From Chitinophagales bacterium (GTDB taxonomy: Bacteria > Bacteroidota > Bacteroidia > Chitinophagales > Chitinophagaceae): a stretch of DNA of 64,000 bases. The stretch is taken from positions 100,193 to 164,192 of the forward strand of contig JAIXKI010000026.1 in assembly GCA_026936105.1 (NCBI GenBank). The letters run 5' to 3'. A model generated the notes under the pieces. That model searched no databases. It was given only the letters and a program-made list of their open reading frames with translations, and had not been told where the DNA came from. A program made the translations under genes and the position numbers. The first letter of the stretch is position 1, and every line of letters begins with the position of its first letter. Below, one piece after another: positions 18,992 to 27,408 of the stretch.

Positions 18992-20248
18992 ATGGCAAAT
19001 TATCTTTTATTACGCGACAATAAGGAAACCGGTCCTTATTCATTGGATGAACTGCTTAAGCTGAATCTCAAAGCATATGATCTTGTATGGGTAGAAGGGA
19101 AAAGCGCTGCCTGGAGATACCCCGGTGAGGTGGCTGAACTGAAACCTTATGCACCGGATGTGGAAGAACAACCCTATGACCGTTTTTTCAGAAGGAATAT
19201 CATTGAAGAAGAACAACCGAAAACTGTGCAGGAAGAAAAGCCTTCTGTTTCTGCTCCGAACAAGGTATTTGTAACCTTGCCGGAACAAAGGAAAGAGATT
19301 AAAGAAACGATCATCCCTAAAAAAGAAGTAACTGAACCGGTCGCAGTAATTCCTCCGGCACAGGATAATACTTATCAGAGAATAAGGACGATCACTGTAA
19401 CTGAGAACCCTGTTGCTGCTGAGGTCAAATATGCACAGCCTCTGGATGAGATCAAAGAAATGTATGTGCAGACCTTGCAACACCGTAAGCAAAAGATTGC
19501 CAGAAAAGACGGGGTGATGAGAAATTTAAAAAGGGCTTCAGTTGTATTATACCTGGTTGCGCTGGGAGTATTGATCGGCCTTACCCTGAAGCCATCCCTC
19601 TTGAAGAAAACTAATTCAGCTAAAACAAGTATAAGCGGCGACAAAACAGTTGATCCTTTGCTTGTGCAGCCGTCTCAGGAAATTCCATCCGCACAAGGAG
19701 TCGCTGATGCGGATAATACTTCGCAACAGCAAGCGGCAACAATTAGTCCTGAAACAAAATCCCCTAAAGTTGAAAACCACTCTGCACAAAAAACGGCCAG
19801 GCCCAACGCAGAGGATTTAAGGCCGGGCAACACTACTGCATCTCAAAAAGGCAGTTCAAATCAAAACAACCCTTCGGTTGAAGTAAATGCAGTTACCGGA
19901 GAACGAAATAAAACGACCCGCAATGACGGGAATGCGGCTGCGTCATCTACAAAGGAAAACATATCAAGCCTGGTATCTGTGAAAAGCAATGACTATAAAA
20001 GAGGTGCATTCGGCGGTATCCGCGACCTTCAACTCACGGTGAGCAATAATTCAAATTATATTCTGGATAATGTGGTCGTAGAATTGCAATATCTGAAACC
20101 GAGTGAGCAACCGTTGAAGACCGAAAATATCTCTTTCAATTCTGTAGCTCCCAAAGGGTCAATGACTATTGCCATCCCACCTACCAAAAGGGGAGTCAAA
20201 GTGGCTTTCAGGATCGTGAAGATAGAATCGAAAGAATTGAATGATTAA
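18992..20248 (+). CDS. GYF_2-like domain protein with one transmembrane segment
   Basis: A 418-residue protein of unknown role. Residues 1-50 (YLLLRDNKETGPYSLDELL, then VWVEGKSAAWRYPGEV) match the GYF_2/DUF4339 pattern, in which a GPYS-like motif precedes a hydrophobic/aromatic surface thought to bind peptides. A charged linker leads to a single membrane helix (about 184-203, ASVVLYLVALGVLIGLTL), then a long Ser/Thr/Asn/Gln-rich linker (205-325) and a C-terminal beta-rich domain (about 326-418: RDLQLTVSNNSNYILDNVVV) resembling an Ig-like fold. The GYF-like part should be cytoplasmic and the beta domain periplasmic. Divergent from gyrA. Confidence 0.7.
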   Translation: MANYLLLRDNKETGPYSLDELLKLNLKAYDLVWVEGKSAAWRYPGEVAELKPYAPDVEEQPYDRFFRRNIIEEEQPKTVQEEKPSVSAPNKVFVTLPEQRKEIKETIIPKKEVTEPVAVIPPAQDNTYQRIRTITVTENPVAAEVKYAQPLDEIKEMYVQTLQHRKQKIARKDGVMRNLKRASVVLYLVALGVLIGLTLKPSLLKKTNSAKTSISGDKTVDPLLVQPSQEIPSAQGVADADNTSQQQAATISPETKSPKVENHSAQKTARPNAEDLRPGNTTASQKGSSNQNNPSVEVNAVTGERNKTTRNDGNAAASSTKENISSLVSVKSNDYKRGAFGGIRDLQLTVSNNSNYILDNVVVELQYLKPSEQPLKTENISFNSVAPKGSMTIAIPPTKRGVKVAFRIVKIESKELND

Positions 20249-20331
20249 TCAACAACTTTGTAATTGTTTAGGTTCTTCTTTCGGGTTAGAAGAAATGTCC
20301 TAATTTACCGTCTTGATTTAAGAAGGATTTT

Positions 20332-21837
20332 ATGAAAGAAATTTTATTATTCGGCGCCGGCAAGGCAGCTACTGTATTGATAGAATACATTATTGAAAAC
20401 ACAGCACAGGAAAACTGGAAGTTGACAGTTGTGGATGCAGATCTTGGTCTTGCACAATCGAAAATCGGTAATGCCGGCCGTGCCTCTGCTATCTCTTTTG
20501 ACATTCATAATTCCGAAGAAAGAATCCGTCATATAAAACATTCCGACATAGTAATTTCTTTACTTCCTGCAGCACTGCATTATCTGGTGGCACAGGACTG
20601 TGTCGCCTGCAATAAAGATCTTCTTACAGCTTCTTATGTGGATGAACATATTAAACAACTTCAGCCGGAAATCGAAAAGAGAAAATTATTGTTCCTCGGA
20701 GAAATGGGGCTGGATCCCGGGATAGATCATATGAGCGCCATGAAGGTGATCAATGATATTCATGAGAAAGGCGGAGAGATCACATCATTTAAATCACATT
20801 GCGGAGGGCTGGTAGCTCCTGAAAGCGATGACAATCCCTGGCACTATAAAATCAGCTGGAACACCAGAAATGTGGTCCTTGCCGGTAAAGCGGGAGCTCA
20901 TTTCAGAGAAAACGGTGCAGAAAAGAAATTACCTTATGAAGCGCTTTTTACTGCTGACCGGCTCGTTGATATCCCAGAAATAGGTTATCTGAGCTGGTAT
21001 CCTAACAGAGACTCGTTGAGCTACAGCAAAACATACGGACTGGAATCGGCTTCCACTTTTATAAGAACAACTCTGCGACACCCCGATTTTATGTACGGGT
21101 GGAAAAATATAATAGATCTAAAACTTACCGATGAAACTCCTCAATATGAAACAGACGGGAAATCATTATATGAGCTTTTCAGGGAGCACATGGATCAGCA
21201 TGGCTTCGGCGAATGGCTGGGTGAAAAGATCAATGAACGTTTGTCTAAAACAAAAGAGACATTGGAAAACCTGATGAAACTGTTGGAAGCAGAACAGGAA
21301 GCGGAGAACGAAGGCGAGTCTTTGCCTGATTCTTTTCTCTCTGCAGATAAAGAAGGGAATCTTGAGCATATTGAAATCGGCGAGGTGAAGAATAAAGCGG
21401 CTGCCTTTGTTGCCCATAATATGCACGAAACAAACCTGATCTTAAAGCAGCTGTTCTTCCTGGGGCTGGATGATAAAGAGACCATAGTGAATAAAGGATT
21501 GTGCAGCGCTGCCGATATACTTCAGTTTGCCCTCGAAAAGAAACTTGCACTCAGACCTTACGATAGGGATATGATCGTCATGCTTCACGAATTTGAATAT
21601 CTGCTGAACGGAAAAAAGTCTTTTGTCAACAGCCTGCTTGTAGTAAAAGGAGAAGAAAGTGTTCACACCGCAATGGCCAAGACGGTAGGATTACCTTTAG
21701 GCATAGCTGCAAAACTGATCTTAAACGGAAAGATCAGGTTGACCGGTCTTCATATCCCCACTTCAAAAGAGATCTATGAACCTGTACTGAAAGAATTAGA
21801 AACCCAGGGAATAAAATTTCAGGAAGAATGGAAATAA
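20332..21837 (+). CDS. Saccharopine dehydrogenase / reductase family protein with an acidic insert
   Basis: NAD(P)-dependent oxidoreductase of the saccharopine dehydrogenase family, which acts in lysine or related amino-acid metabolism. N-terminal Rossmann motif LFGAGKAATVL (residues 6-16), conserved EMGLDPGIDHM near 123-134, and the C-terminal catalytic-like domain with SHCGGLVAP are present. At 501 residues it is longer than my expectation for the family (about 440): residues about 295-355 form an acidic, probably helical insertion (LLEAEQEAENEGES and neighbours) before the last lobe resumes at KNKAAAFVAHNMHETNL. Whether it makes saccharopine or works on another secondary amine is not readable; no other lysine-pathway gene is adjacent. 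Confidence 0.85.
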   Translation: MKEILLFGAGKAATVLIEYIIENTAQENWKLTVVDADLGLAQSKIGNAGRASAISFDIHNSEERIRHIKHSDIVISLLPAALHYLVAQDCVACNKDLLTASYVDEHIKQLQPEIEKRKLLFLGEMGLDPGIDHMSAMKVINDIHEKGGEITSFKSHCGGLVAPESDDNPWHYKISWNTRNVVLAGKAGAHFRENGAEKKLPYEALFTADRLVDIPEIGYLSWYPNRDSLSYSKTYGLESASTFIRTTLRHPDFMYGWKNIIDLKLTDETPQYETDGKSLYELFREHMDQHGFGEWLGEKINERLSKTKETLENLMKLLEAEQEAENEGESLPDSFLSADKEGNLEHIEIGEVKNKAAAFVAHNMHETNLILKQLFFLGLDDKETIVNKGLCSAADILQFALEKKLALRPYDRDMIVMLHEFEYLLNGKKSFVNSLLVVKGEESVHTAMAKTVGLPLGIAAKLILNGKIRLTGLHIPTSKEIYEPVLKELETQGIKFQEEWK

Positions 21838-21841
21838 TATT

Positions 21842-22531
21842 TCAGAGCTGAGCCAATAACTTTTTCAGGTCTTCCACACCTTCGGTTGCGGGTTTTTCAA
21901 TTGCAGTTAGGTTGGGTATGCGTGATGTATAGGGTATCCTTTTATCAATGATGAATTTGGGAATGTCTGCCCGTGCATATTCTGTCAATCCTGCTGCAGG
22001 ATATACCAGTAATGAAGTCCCGACGATCACAAAAATATCGGCAAGGCTGATCTCGATCATTGCCTCTTCAATTTTGGGCACAGGTTCTCCGAACCACACA
22101 ATGAATGGGCGGTACTGAGCTCCGTCCTCTGCAAGGTCGCCGGTACTGATATCTCCCCTGATCTCACGAACCAGGCTTTTATCCCTTTCACTGCACATTT
22201 TGAATATCTCACCGTGAAGATGAATGACCTGAGTGGAACCTGCCCTTTCGTGAAGGTCGTCTATGTTTTGAGTAATGATGATAACATCATGATCTTTTTC
22301 CAGTTCTGCCAGTCCATAATGAGCGGCATTGGGTTTTGCCTGTGCCACATTTCTTCTCCGTGAATTATAAAATTCAAGCACCAGCCGGGGGTCTTTTTTC
22401 CATGCTGACGGAGTAGCTACATCTTCTATCCTGTAATTTTCCCATAGGCCGTCACTGTCACGAAAAGTCTGCAATCCGCTTTCTGCGCTGATACCCGCCC
22501 CGGTCAATACTGCGATCCTGTTTCTTTTCAT
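21842..22531 (-). CDS. cobB: Sirtuin, NAD+-dependent protein deacylase lacking the zinc cysteines
   Basis: Removes acyl groups from lysine side chains using NAD+. All core motifs are present in 229 residues: GAGISAESGLQTFRD, TQNIDDLHERAG and catalytic His in HLHGE, then VIVGTSL. FYNSRR contains the Tyr-x-x-Arg pair that in SIRT5-class enzymes binds succinyl or malonyl groups. Only one Cys (MCSE) remains in the region that normally holds four zinc ligands, so the zinc ribbon has been lost. Stand-alone, without the extra domains of defence-type Sir2 proteins. Convergent with the saccharopine gene with a 4-bp gap; a -7 element almost touches its start codon. Confidence 0.9.
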   Translation of the reverse strand: MKRNRIAVLTGAGISAESGLQTFRDSDGLWENYRIEDVATPSAWKKDPRLVLEFYNSRRRNVAQAKPNAAHYGLAELEKDHDVIIITQNIDDLHERAGSTQVIHLHGEIFKMCSERDKSLVREIRGDISTGDLAEDGAQYRPFIVWFGEPVPKIEEAMIEISLADIFVIVGTSLLVYPAAGLTEYARADIPKFIIDKRIPYTSRIPNLTAIEKPATEGVEDLKKLLAQL

Positions 22532-22535
22532 TGAT

Positions 22536-22543
22536 CAAAATTA
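22536..22543 (-). promoter_or_regulatory. -7 element (TAATTTTG) of cobB, nearly leaderless
   Basis: Minus-strand TAATTTTG ends four bases before the cobB ATG, the same spacing as seen at serA. If used, the mRNA would be leaderless or nearly so. Confidence 0.38.
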
Positions 22544-22644
22544 CAATGTGAGTGAAAAGAGGTCTTTCATTGTTGAGATGGAAGTACGTTTAGTTTCTTC
22601 TGATTGCATTAAATTTTGAAAACCTAAAAGGATGCTCTTATGCG

Positions 22645-23058
22645 TTAATAGTTTTCTCCGGAGAGTTTCAGTACAACATCCCATTCTTTCTTGCTAACCG
22701 GCTGTACCGATAACCTGCTGTTATTGATCAGCGCCATTTCAGATAATCGTTTATCGGCCTTTATCAGGCTTAATGAAACAGGCCTTTTCAGTTTTTTTAC
22801 CGGCTTGATATCCACTGCCACCCATCTTTCATCGTTAATCGTTGGATCAGGATAGTGTTCTTTGATCACTCTTGCAATGCCTACGATCTCCATCCCTTCA
22901 TTGCTATGATAGAAAAAAAGCTCATCACCTTTTTTCATACTCTTCAGATTGTTTCGTGCCGTATAATTGCGTACTCCGCTCCAGCAGGTGCTCCCTTCTT
23001 CAACAAACTGAGCCCAGCCATAAACGAAAGGTTCAGATTTTACCAGCCAATAAGCCAT
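22645..23058 (-). CDS. EVE domain protein (THYN1-like)
   Basis: Small (137-residue) single-domain EVE protein of the PUA-like fold, thought to recognise modified bases in DNA or RNA. It opens with AYWLVKSEPFVYGW, has the conserved WSGVRNYTARNNLKSM and GDELFFYHSN motifs, and IVGIARVIKEHYPD; these aromatic and Arg/Asn residues line the proposed binding pocket. Start placed at the ATG at 23058 where the conserved domain begins; the upstream Met at 23064 adds only two residues. No restriction or modification gene is adjacent, so a housekeeping role is more likely than a defence role. Confidence 0.88.
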   Translation of the reverse strand: MAYWLVKSEPFVYGWAQFVEEGSTCWSGVRNYTARNNLKSMKKGDELFFYHSNEGMEIVGIARVIKEHYPDPTINDERWVAVDIKPVKKLKRPVSLSLIKADKRLSEMALINNSRLSVQPVSKKEWDVVLKLSGENY

Positions 23059-23165
23059 GATCAAAGAATTTTCTACTTCAAATTTAAAATAAGTTGAGAA
23101 GACATAACTACTGAAAGAATTTTTAAAAAAAGGAAGATTGTAGAATTGATATAGGGATCATTTCT

Positions 23166-23885
23166 TTACCATCCGGAAGCCAGCACATCTGCCAGATGAA
23201 GTGTTTTTAAAGAATATCCCTTGTTATTGATATATCCCTGCAAGTGCATCAGACAGGAAAGATCGGTGGAAATAAGATATTCAGCATCTGTGGCCAGAGC
23301 ATTTTCCACTTTCTGCTCTCCCATTCCAATGGAGATCGGTTCATATTTGACAGCAAAAGTTCCGCCGAAACCACAACAGGTTTCTACATCTTTCATCTCT
23401 GCCAGTTCAAGGCCTTTTACATGGGATAATAGTTTTCTTGGTTCTGATTTGATGTGGACCTCCCTAAGTCCGGTACAGCTGTCATGATAGGTGGCTTTCC
23501 CTTTCAGTTCAGCGCCTACATCCTCCACCTGAAGTATCCTGATCATGAACTCTGAAAATTCAAATATTCTTTTATTCAGTGAGGCGATCTCATGATGAAG
23601 GGAAGAATTATCGAAAAGTCTTCCGTAATAATTTTTTACAAAACCCACACAGCTTGCGCTGGGGGCAACGATATAATCATCACCCGAAAAATCACGGATG
23701 AACTTACTGCACACCTTTTTGGCATCGTCCCAGAAACCTGCATTGAAGGCAGGCTGCCCGCAACAGGTTTGTGAACTGTTGTAAGAAACAGTGCAACCGG
23801 CTTTCTCCAGCACTTTGATCATGTTGAATCCGGTCTGGGGATAAAGCTGATCAACAAAACACGGTATGAAAATCTGAATGTTCAA
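23166..23885 (-). CDS. LutA/YkgE-type (Fe-S) oxidoreductase subunit
   Basis: Cysteine-rich protein of the family that includes LutA of the lactate-utilisation LutABC complex. The 239 residues hold two CCG domains: SSQTCCGQPAFNAG in the N-terminal half and ETCCGFGGTFAVK in the C-terminal half, plus the Cys residues in CTGLREVH and SASCVGF. These bind an unusual iron-sulfur cluster in relatives. LutB and LutC are not next to it, so lactate oxidation is only a possibility; the partner genes may be elsewhere. It is an isolated gene between the EVE and TPR genes on the same strand. Confidence 0.85.
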   Translation of the reverse strand: MNIQIFIPCFVDQLYPQTGFNMIKVLEKAGCTVSYNSSQTCCGQPAFNAGFWDDAKKVCSKFIRDFSGDDYIVAPSASCVGFVKNYYGRLFDNSSLHHEIASLNKRIFEFSEFMIRILQVEDVGAELKGKATYHDSCTGLREVHIKSEPRKLLSHVKGLELAEMKDVETCCGFGGTFAVKYEPISIGMGEQKVENALATDAEYLISTDLSCLMHLQGYINNKGYSLKTLHLADVLASGW

Positions 23886-24049
23886 GATCAGTGATTAAGA
23901 AATCAGGATACAAAGTAAGCTTACGGATCTTTAAAGATAAAATTATTTAACCTTAACAGACCTGCATCTTCCCGGATGTAATTATTTCTTATAGATTTTT
24001 TTCTGAAGGATGATGCCCGGTCTTGTTCTTGTTTTTCTAAGTTGCGTTT

Positions 24050-24733
24050 TTAGTTGGCATCATACACGCCCAACTGAGCGAGGTATTTATCGGCATCCAT
24101 TCCCTGCTGCGTGGAAGGATATTTATCCTTCAGCTCTTTGTATAATGAGATCGCTTCTTTGGAATCTTTCATTACCCTGTCGGCAAAATAAGCAGCCATA
24201 AATAATGATTCGGCAGAATTAGCCTGATCGTCAGTAAAATGCCGTGCTGCCTTTTTATAATAATTCAAAGCATCTGAATTTTTTCCCATATCGGCATAAG
24301 CATCACCTAATAGTTTATAAGCTCTTGCCTGTACTGCTTTGGCATCTGTGCTGAAGTCTTTCAGGTATTTTACCGCATTAGCGTCATCACCCAGTTTCAG
24401 ATAGCAGCTGCCTGCATAGAAATGAGCCAGGTTTGCTGCATCGGTGCCGCCATATTTACTGATAACACTGAGAAAGCCGGGATATTGCCCGTCACCGTTG
24501 AGGGCAAGATTCACTGAATCTATGCGGTAATATTCTTCAGCTTTGAACATGGCATCAGCCGCTTTTTCATTTTTGGGTTTTACAATAAAATTTTTATAGC
24601 TGAAATACCCTCCAACAAGGACAATGATGGCTATTGCCACGTAAGATACCGGCTTACTGTATTTATCCCAGAAATCTTTTGCTTTAGCAATGATAACTTC
24701 TTCTGTTAAACCTTTAGTTTTCTTGTCTGCCAT
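24050..24733 (-). CDS. TPR membrane protein (YfgM-like architecture)
   Basis: A 227-residue protein with a cytoplasmic N-terminus, one transmembrane helix (about residues 32-50, VSYVAIAIIVLVGGYFSYKNF), then TPR-type helices (AANLAHFYAGSCYLKLGD, QARAYKLLGDAYADMGK, SLFMAAYFADRV). This is the layout of YfgM-like proteins that assist periplasmic chaperone transfer, but the match is by architecture only. It lies 59 bp downstream of pdhA on the same strand and may be co-transcribed. Confidence 0.78.
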   Translation of the reverse strand: MADKKTKGLTEEVIIAKAKDFWDKYSKPVSYVAIAIIVLVGGYFSYKNFIVKPKNEKAADAMFKAEEYYRIDSVNLALNGDGQYPGFLSVISKYGGTDAANLAHFYAGSCYLKLGDDANAVKYLKDFSTDAKAVQARAYKLLGDAYADMGKNSDALNYYKKAARHFTDDQANSAESLFMAAYFADRVMKDSKEAISLYKELKDKYPSTQQGMDADKYLAQLGVYDAN

Positions 24734-24792
24734 TTTATTTTTATACTTTATGAAATTATCTATTACGGTTTTGTGCTTGCCGCGTAGGATTT

Positions 24793-25818
24793 TTAATCTA
24801 CAATGAACGGATAGTCTTTATCTACATAAATGTCTTTAGTCACTTCGCTGTCATCAGGCCAGGGGCTTTCTTCGGCAAATTTTACGGATTCAGAAACTTT
24901 CGCACCTACCCTCTCGTCAATAGTGTTAAGGTCTGATTCGGCAGCTATTCCTTTTGAAAGAATAATCTTCCTGATCTGCTGGATTGGGTCTTTTTCCCGG
25001 TATTCATCCAACTCTTCTTTGCTTCTGTATTTTGCGGGATCGCTGATCGAGTGGCCTTTATAGCGGTAAGTTTTCATTTCAATTAAAGTGGGGCCGCCTT
25101 TTTCCCTTGCTCTTTTTACTGCTCTTGCCACACTTTCATGCACTGCTTCGGCATTCATTCCATCCACAGTGTCTGCCGGCATCTCATATCCATCGGCAAG
25201 TTTATAAATGTCTATCACCACTGAGGTACGCTCCACCGATGTGCCCATTGCATAATTATTGTTCTCACAGATGAACACAACCGGAAGCTTCCACAACATG
25301 GCCAGGTTGAAAGTTTCGTGCAATATTCCCTGTCTGGCAGCGCCATCACCAAAAAAGCAAAGCACCACATTATTGGTGCCGCGGTATTGCTCTGCAAAAG
25401 CCAGCCCTGCTCCAACACCAATTTGAGCCCCGACTATTCCATGTCCCCCGTAAAAGTTGACATCTTTGCCAAAGAAGTGCATACTGCCGCCTTTCCCTTT
25501 TGCATTACCGGTTGCTTTTCCATAAAGCTCCGCCATACAGCTATTCATTGACACCCCTTTTGCCAGCGCCAGACCATGATCACGATATCCTGTGATGAAC
25601 AGATCTTCGGGAGTTGTTGCCGTAATGCATCCTGCCGCAATGGCCTCCTGCCCTACATAAGCATGAAAAAATCCCCTGATCTTTCCCTCCATTTTGTATT
25701 TTTCTTCTGCCGTTAATTCAAACTGGCGGATCAGTTGCATCAATTCATACCAGTACAGGTAAGTCTCATTCGTAAATTTATTTGACACAGCTTTTGCTAC
25801 TTGTGTTTTTTCTGCCAT
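24793..25818 (-). CDS. pdhA: Pyruvate dehydrogenase E1 component, alpha subunit
   Basis: Thiamine-diphosphate-dependent alpha subunit of the heterotetrameric pyruvate dehydrogenase E1, which decarboxylates pyruvate in making acetyl-CoA. The 341-residue protein has the ThDP-binding motif from GDGAARQGILHE to ICENNNYA, GKGGSMHFF, and the phosphorylation-loop region YRYKGHSISDPAKYR. E1 beta and E2 genes are not in the window, as is common in this phylum where pdhA and pdhB can be apart. A related branched-chain keto-acid E1 alpha is the main alternative, but the sequence reads like PdhA. A -7 element lies about 25 bp upstream. Confidence 0.93.
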   Translation of the reverse strand: MAEKTQVAKAVSNKFTNETYLYWYELMQLIRQFELTAEEKYKMEGKIRGFFHAYVGQEAIAAGCITATTPEDLFITGYRDHGLALAKGVSMNSCMAELYGKATGNAKGKGGSMHFFGKDVNFYGGHGIVGAQIGVGAGLAFAEQYRGTNNVVLCFFGDGAARQGILHETFNLAMLWKLPVVFICENNNYAMGTSVERTSVVIDIYKLADGYEMPADTVDGMNAEAVHESVARAVKRAREKGGPTLIEMKTYRYKGHSISDPAKYRSKEELDEYREKDPIQQIRKIILSKGIAAESDLNTIDERVGAKVSESVKFAEESPWPDDSEVTKDIYVDKDYPFIVD

Positions 25819-25841
25819 CTGGCGGTTGGATTAAGCGTTTG

Positions 25842-25849
25842 CAAAAATA
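25842..25849 (-). promoter_or_regulatory. -7 element (TATTTTTG) of pdhA
   Basis: Minus-strand TATTTTTG matches TAnnTTTG and predicts a leader of about 20 nt before the pdhA ATG at 25818. No -33 element found. Confidence 0.4.
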
Positions 25850-25926
25850 AGGCAAAAAAGGGAATAAATTCTTTTGTGATTTCCCGGCTTCAGCAGTTAC
25901 GGATTACCCTTTAACTTGCACCATTT

Positions 25927-27009
25927 ATGTTCCGGATCAAGGACATATCACTTACCCAATTCAAGAACTACGAAAGCAGAAATTTTGATTTCAACGAGCG
26001 TATTGTATGCGTCTGTGGAAATAACGGAACAGGAAAAACCAGCCTCCTGGATGCCATCCATTACCTGTGTTTTACCAAAAGCTATTTCGTACGATCTGAC
26101 AGCAACAGTACAAAACAAGGAAAGAACGGGTTCCGGATTGAAGGTGACTTTGAACTGGAAAAGAAAGTGGAAAAGGCTGTTTGTATTTTAAGAGAAACCG
26201 GGAAAAAAGAATTTTCAGTAAATGCGTCAACGTATGAAAAATTTTCACTGCATATTGGCCATTATCCCTGCGTTGTCATTGCTCCGGATGATGCACAGCT
26301 TATAACCGGAGGAAGTGAAGAAAGGAGGAAATTTATAGATGCCCTTTTATCGCAGTTGGATGCCGGTTATCTGAAAACCCTGATCACATATAACAGGCTG
26401 CTTCAACAGCGAAATGCTTTTCTCCGATCGCTGCCGGAGAAGCCGAATAGCGATCTGTCTTTGCTCGATATACTGGACCGGCAAATTGCCGGGCCTGGTA
26501 AATTTATTTTTGAAAAAAGAAAAGCATTCCTGGATCCATTTATTCCCCTGGTTAAAAAACTGTATAACGAGATTGCAATGCAACCCGAAGAACTAAAATT
26601 TGCTTATAACAGTGAACTGACCGATGCTTCTTTCCCTGAATTGCTGAAGGAGAACCGTCAAAAAGATTGCAGGGCTCAAAGAAGCAGCAGCGGTATTCAT
26701 AAAGACGATCTTGATATTTTTTTGGGTAGCCTTCTTTTCAAAAATATTGCTTCGCAGGGCCAGAGAAAAAGCCTGTTGTTTGCATTGAAGCTCGCAGAAA
26801 TGGAAGCGCTTAAAAAAGAAAAAGGGTTCTCTCCTCTCCTTCTGCTGGATGATGTATTTGAAAAACTGGATGAAAGCCGGATTGCCAACCTGTTGAAAAG
26901 GGTTTGCATCGAAAATGATGGCCAGGTATTCATCACTGACACAAATAAAGAAAGGTTAGATCAGCATCTTAAGGCGCTGGAGCGAACTTACCAGATGATT
27001 GAGCTATGA
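25927..27009 (+). CDS. recF: DNA replication/repair protein RecF
   Basis: SMC-like ABC ATPase that loads RecA at single-strand gaps with RecO and RecR. Walker A is GNNGTGKTSLLDAI near residue 36, the signature region includes ASQGQRKSLLFALKLAEM, and Walker B is LLLLDDVFEKLDESR near 302-316; 360 residues is the usual length. It stands apart from dnaA/dnaN but is followed by a DUF721 gene, a pairing frequent in Bacteroidota. Divergent from pdhA. Confidence 0.95.
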   Translation: MFRIKDISLTQFKNYESRNFDFNERIVCVCGNNGTGKTSLLDAIHYLCFTKSYFVRSDSNSTKQGKNGFRIEGDFELEKKVEKAVCILRETGKKEFSVNASTYEKFSLHIGHYPCVVIAPDDAQLITGGSEERRKFIDALLSQLDAGYLKTLITYNRLLQQRNAFLRSLPEKPNSDLSLLDILDRQIAGPGKFIFEKRKAFLDPFIPLVKKLYNEIAMQPEELKFAYNSELTDASFPELLKENRQKDCRAQRSSSGIHKDDLDIFLGSLLFKNIASQGQRKSLLFALKLAEMEALKKEKGFSPLLLLDDVFEKLDESRIANLLKRVCIENDGQVFITDTNKERLDQHLKALERTYQMIEL

Positions 27010-27056
27010 ATTCAAAATTTAAAAGATCAGTTATGGTGTGTTACAATGACAAATCC

Positions 27057-27094
27057 TTTTGAATTTTGCATTTTTACTTTCTACTTTTGACTTA
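27057..27094 (+). repeat. Degenerate TTTTGA(A/C)T heptamer repeats
   Basis: Between recF and the DUF721 gene lie about four imperfect copies of a seven- to eight-base unit (TTTTGAAT, TTTTGCAT, TTTTACTT, TTTTGACT). An inverted relative (AATTCAAAAT) occurs at 27009-27018. Such short units resemble the intergenic microrepeats common in this group. Confidence 0.4.
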
Positions 27095-27126
27095 CCTGTT
27101 CAGCGGGCAGTATTTAAATTTATCTC

Positions 27127-27408
27127 ATGGGACAATTTTCACTTAGTGATGCTATTCAACAATTCCTTGATCAGAGCCGAATTAAAGGAGATATTCAGGC
27201 CATGCAGATAGAAGAAATCTGGGAGCAGATCATGGGAAAAACAATAGCCAGATATACAGAGAAATTACAGATCATAGGAGATAAACTCATTATTACAACA
27301 AGTGTTGCACCACTCAAAAGCGAACTGCTTTATCAGAAAGAGAAGATCAGATCAAGGGTGAATGAAGCGTTTGGCAAGAAAATTATTGAAGAAGTGATCG
27401 TACGCTGA
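27127..27408 (+). CDS. DUF721 (DciA-like) protein
   Basis: Short protein (93 residues) of the DUF721 family, to which the replicative helicase operator DciA belongs. It shows the family core IEEIWEQIMGKTIARYTEKLQI, IGDKLIITTSVAPLKSELLYQKEKI, with the KH-like alpha/beta fold and the typical W. The C-terminal disordered tail of proteobacterial DciA is missing. Its place behind recF agrees with a replication role, but this short form has not been shown by me to load DnaB. Its stop codon is immediately followed, with no gap, by the stop of the convergent CBS gene. Confidence 0.85.
   Translation: MGQFSLSDAIQQFLDQSRIKGDIQAMQIEEIWEQIMGKTIARYTEKLQIIGDKLIITTSVAPLKSELLYQKEKIRSRVNEAFGKKIIEEVIVR

Noticed and set aside
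21842-23058. Defence-type system from the Sir2 and EVE genes
   Set aside because: Sirtuin is a stand-alone deacylase and the EVE protein a single-domain housekeeping type; no nuclease, helicase, transposase or toxin partner is near.
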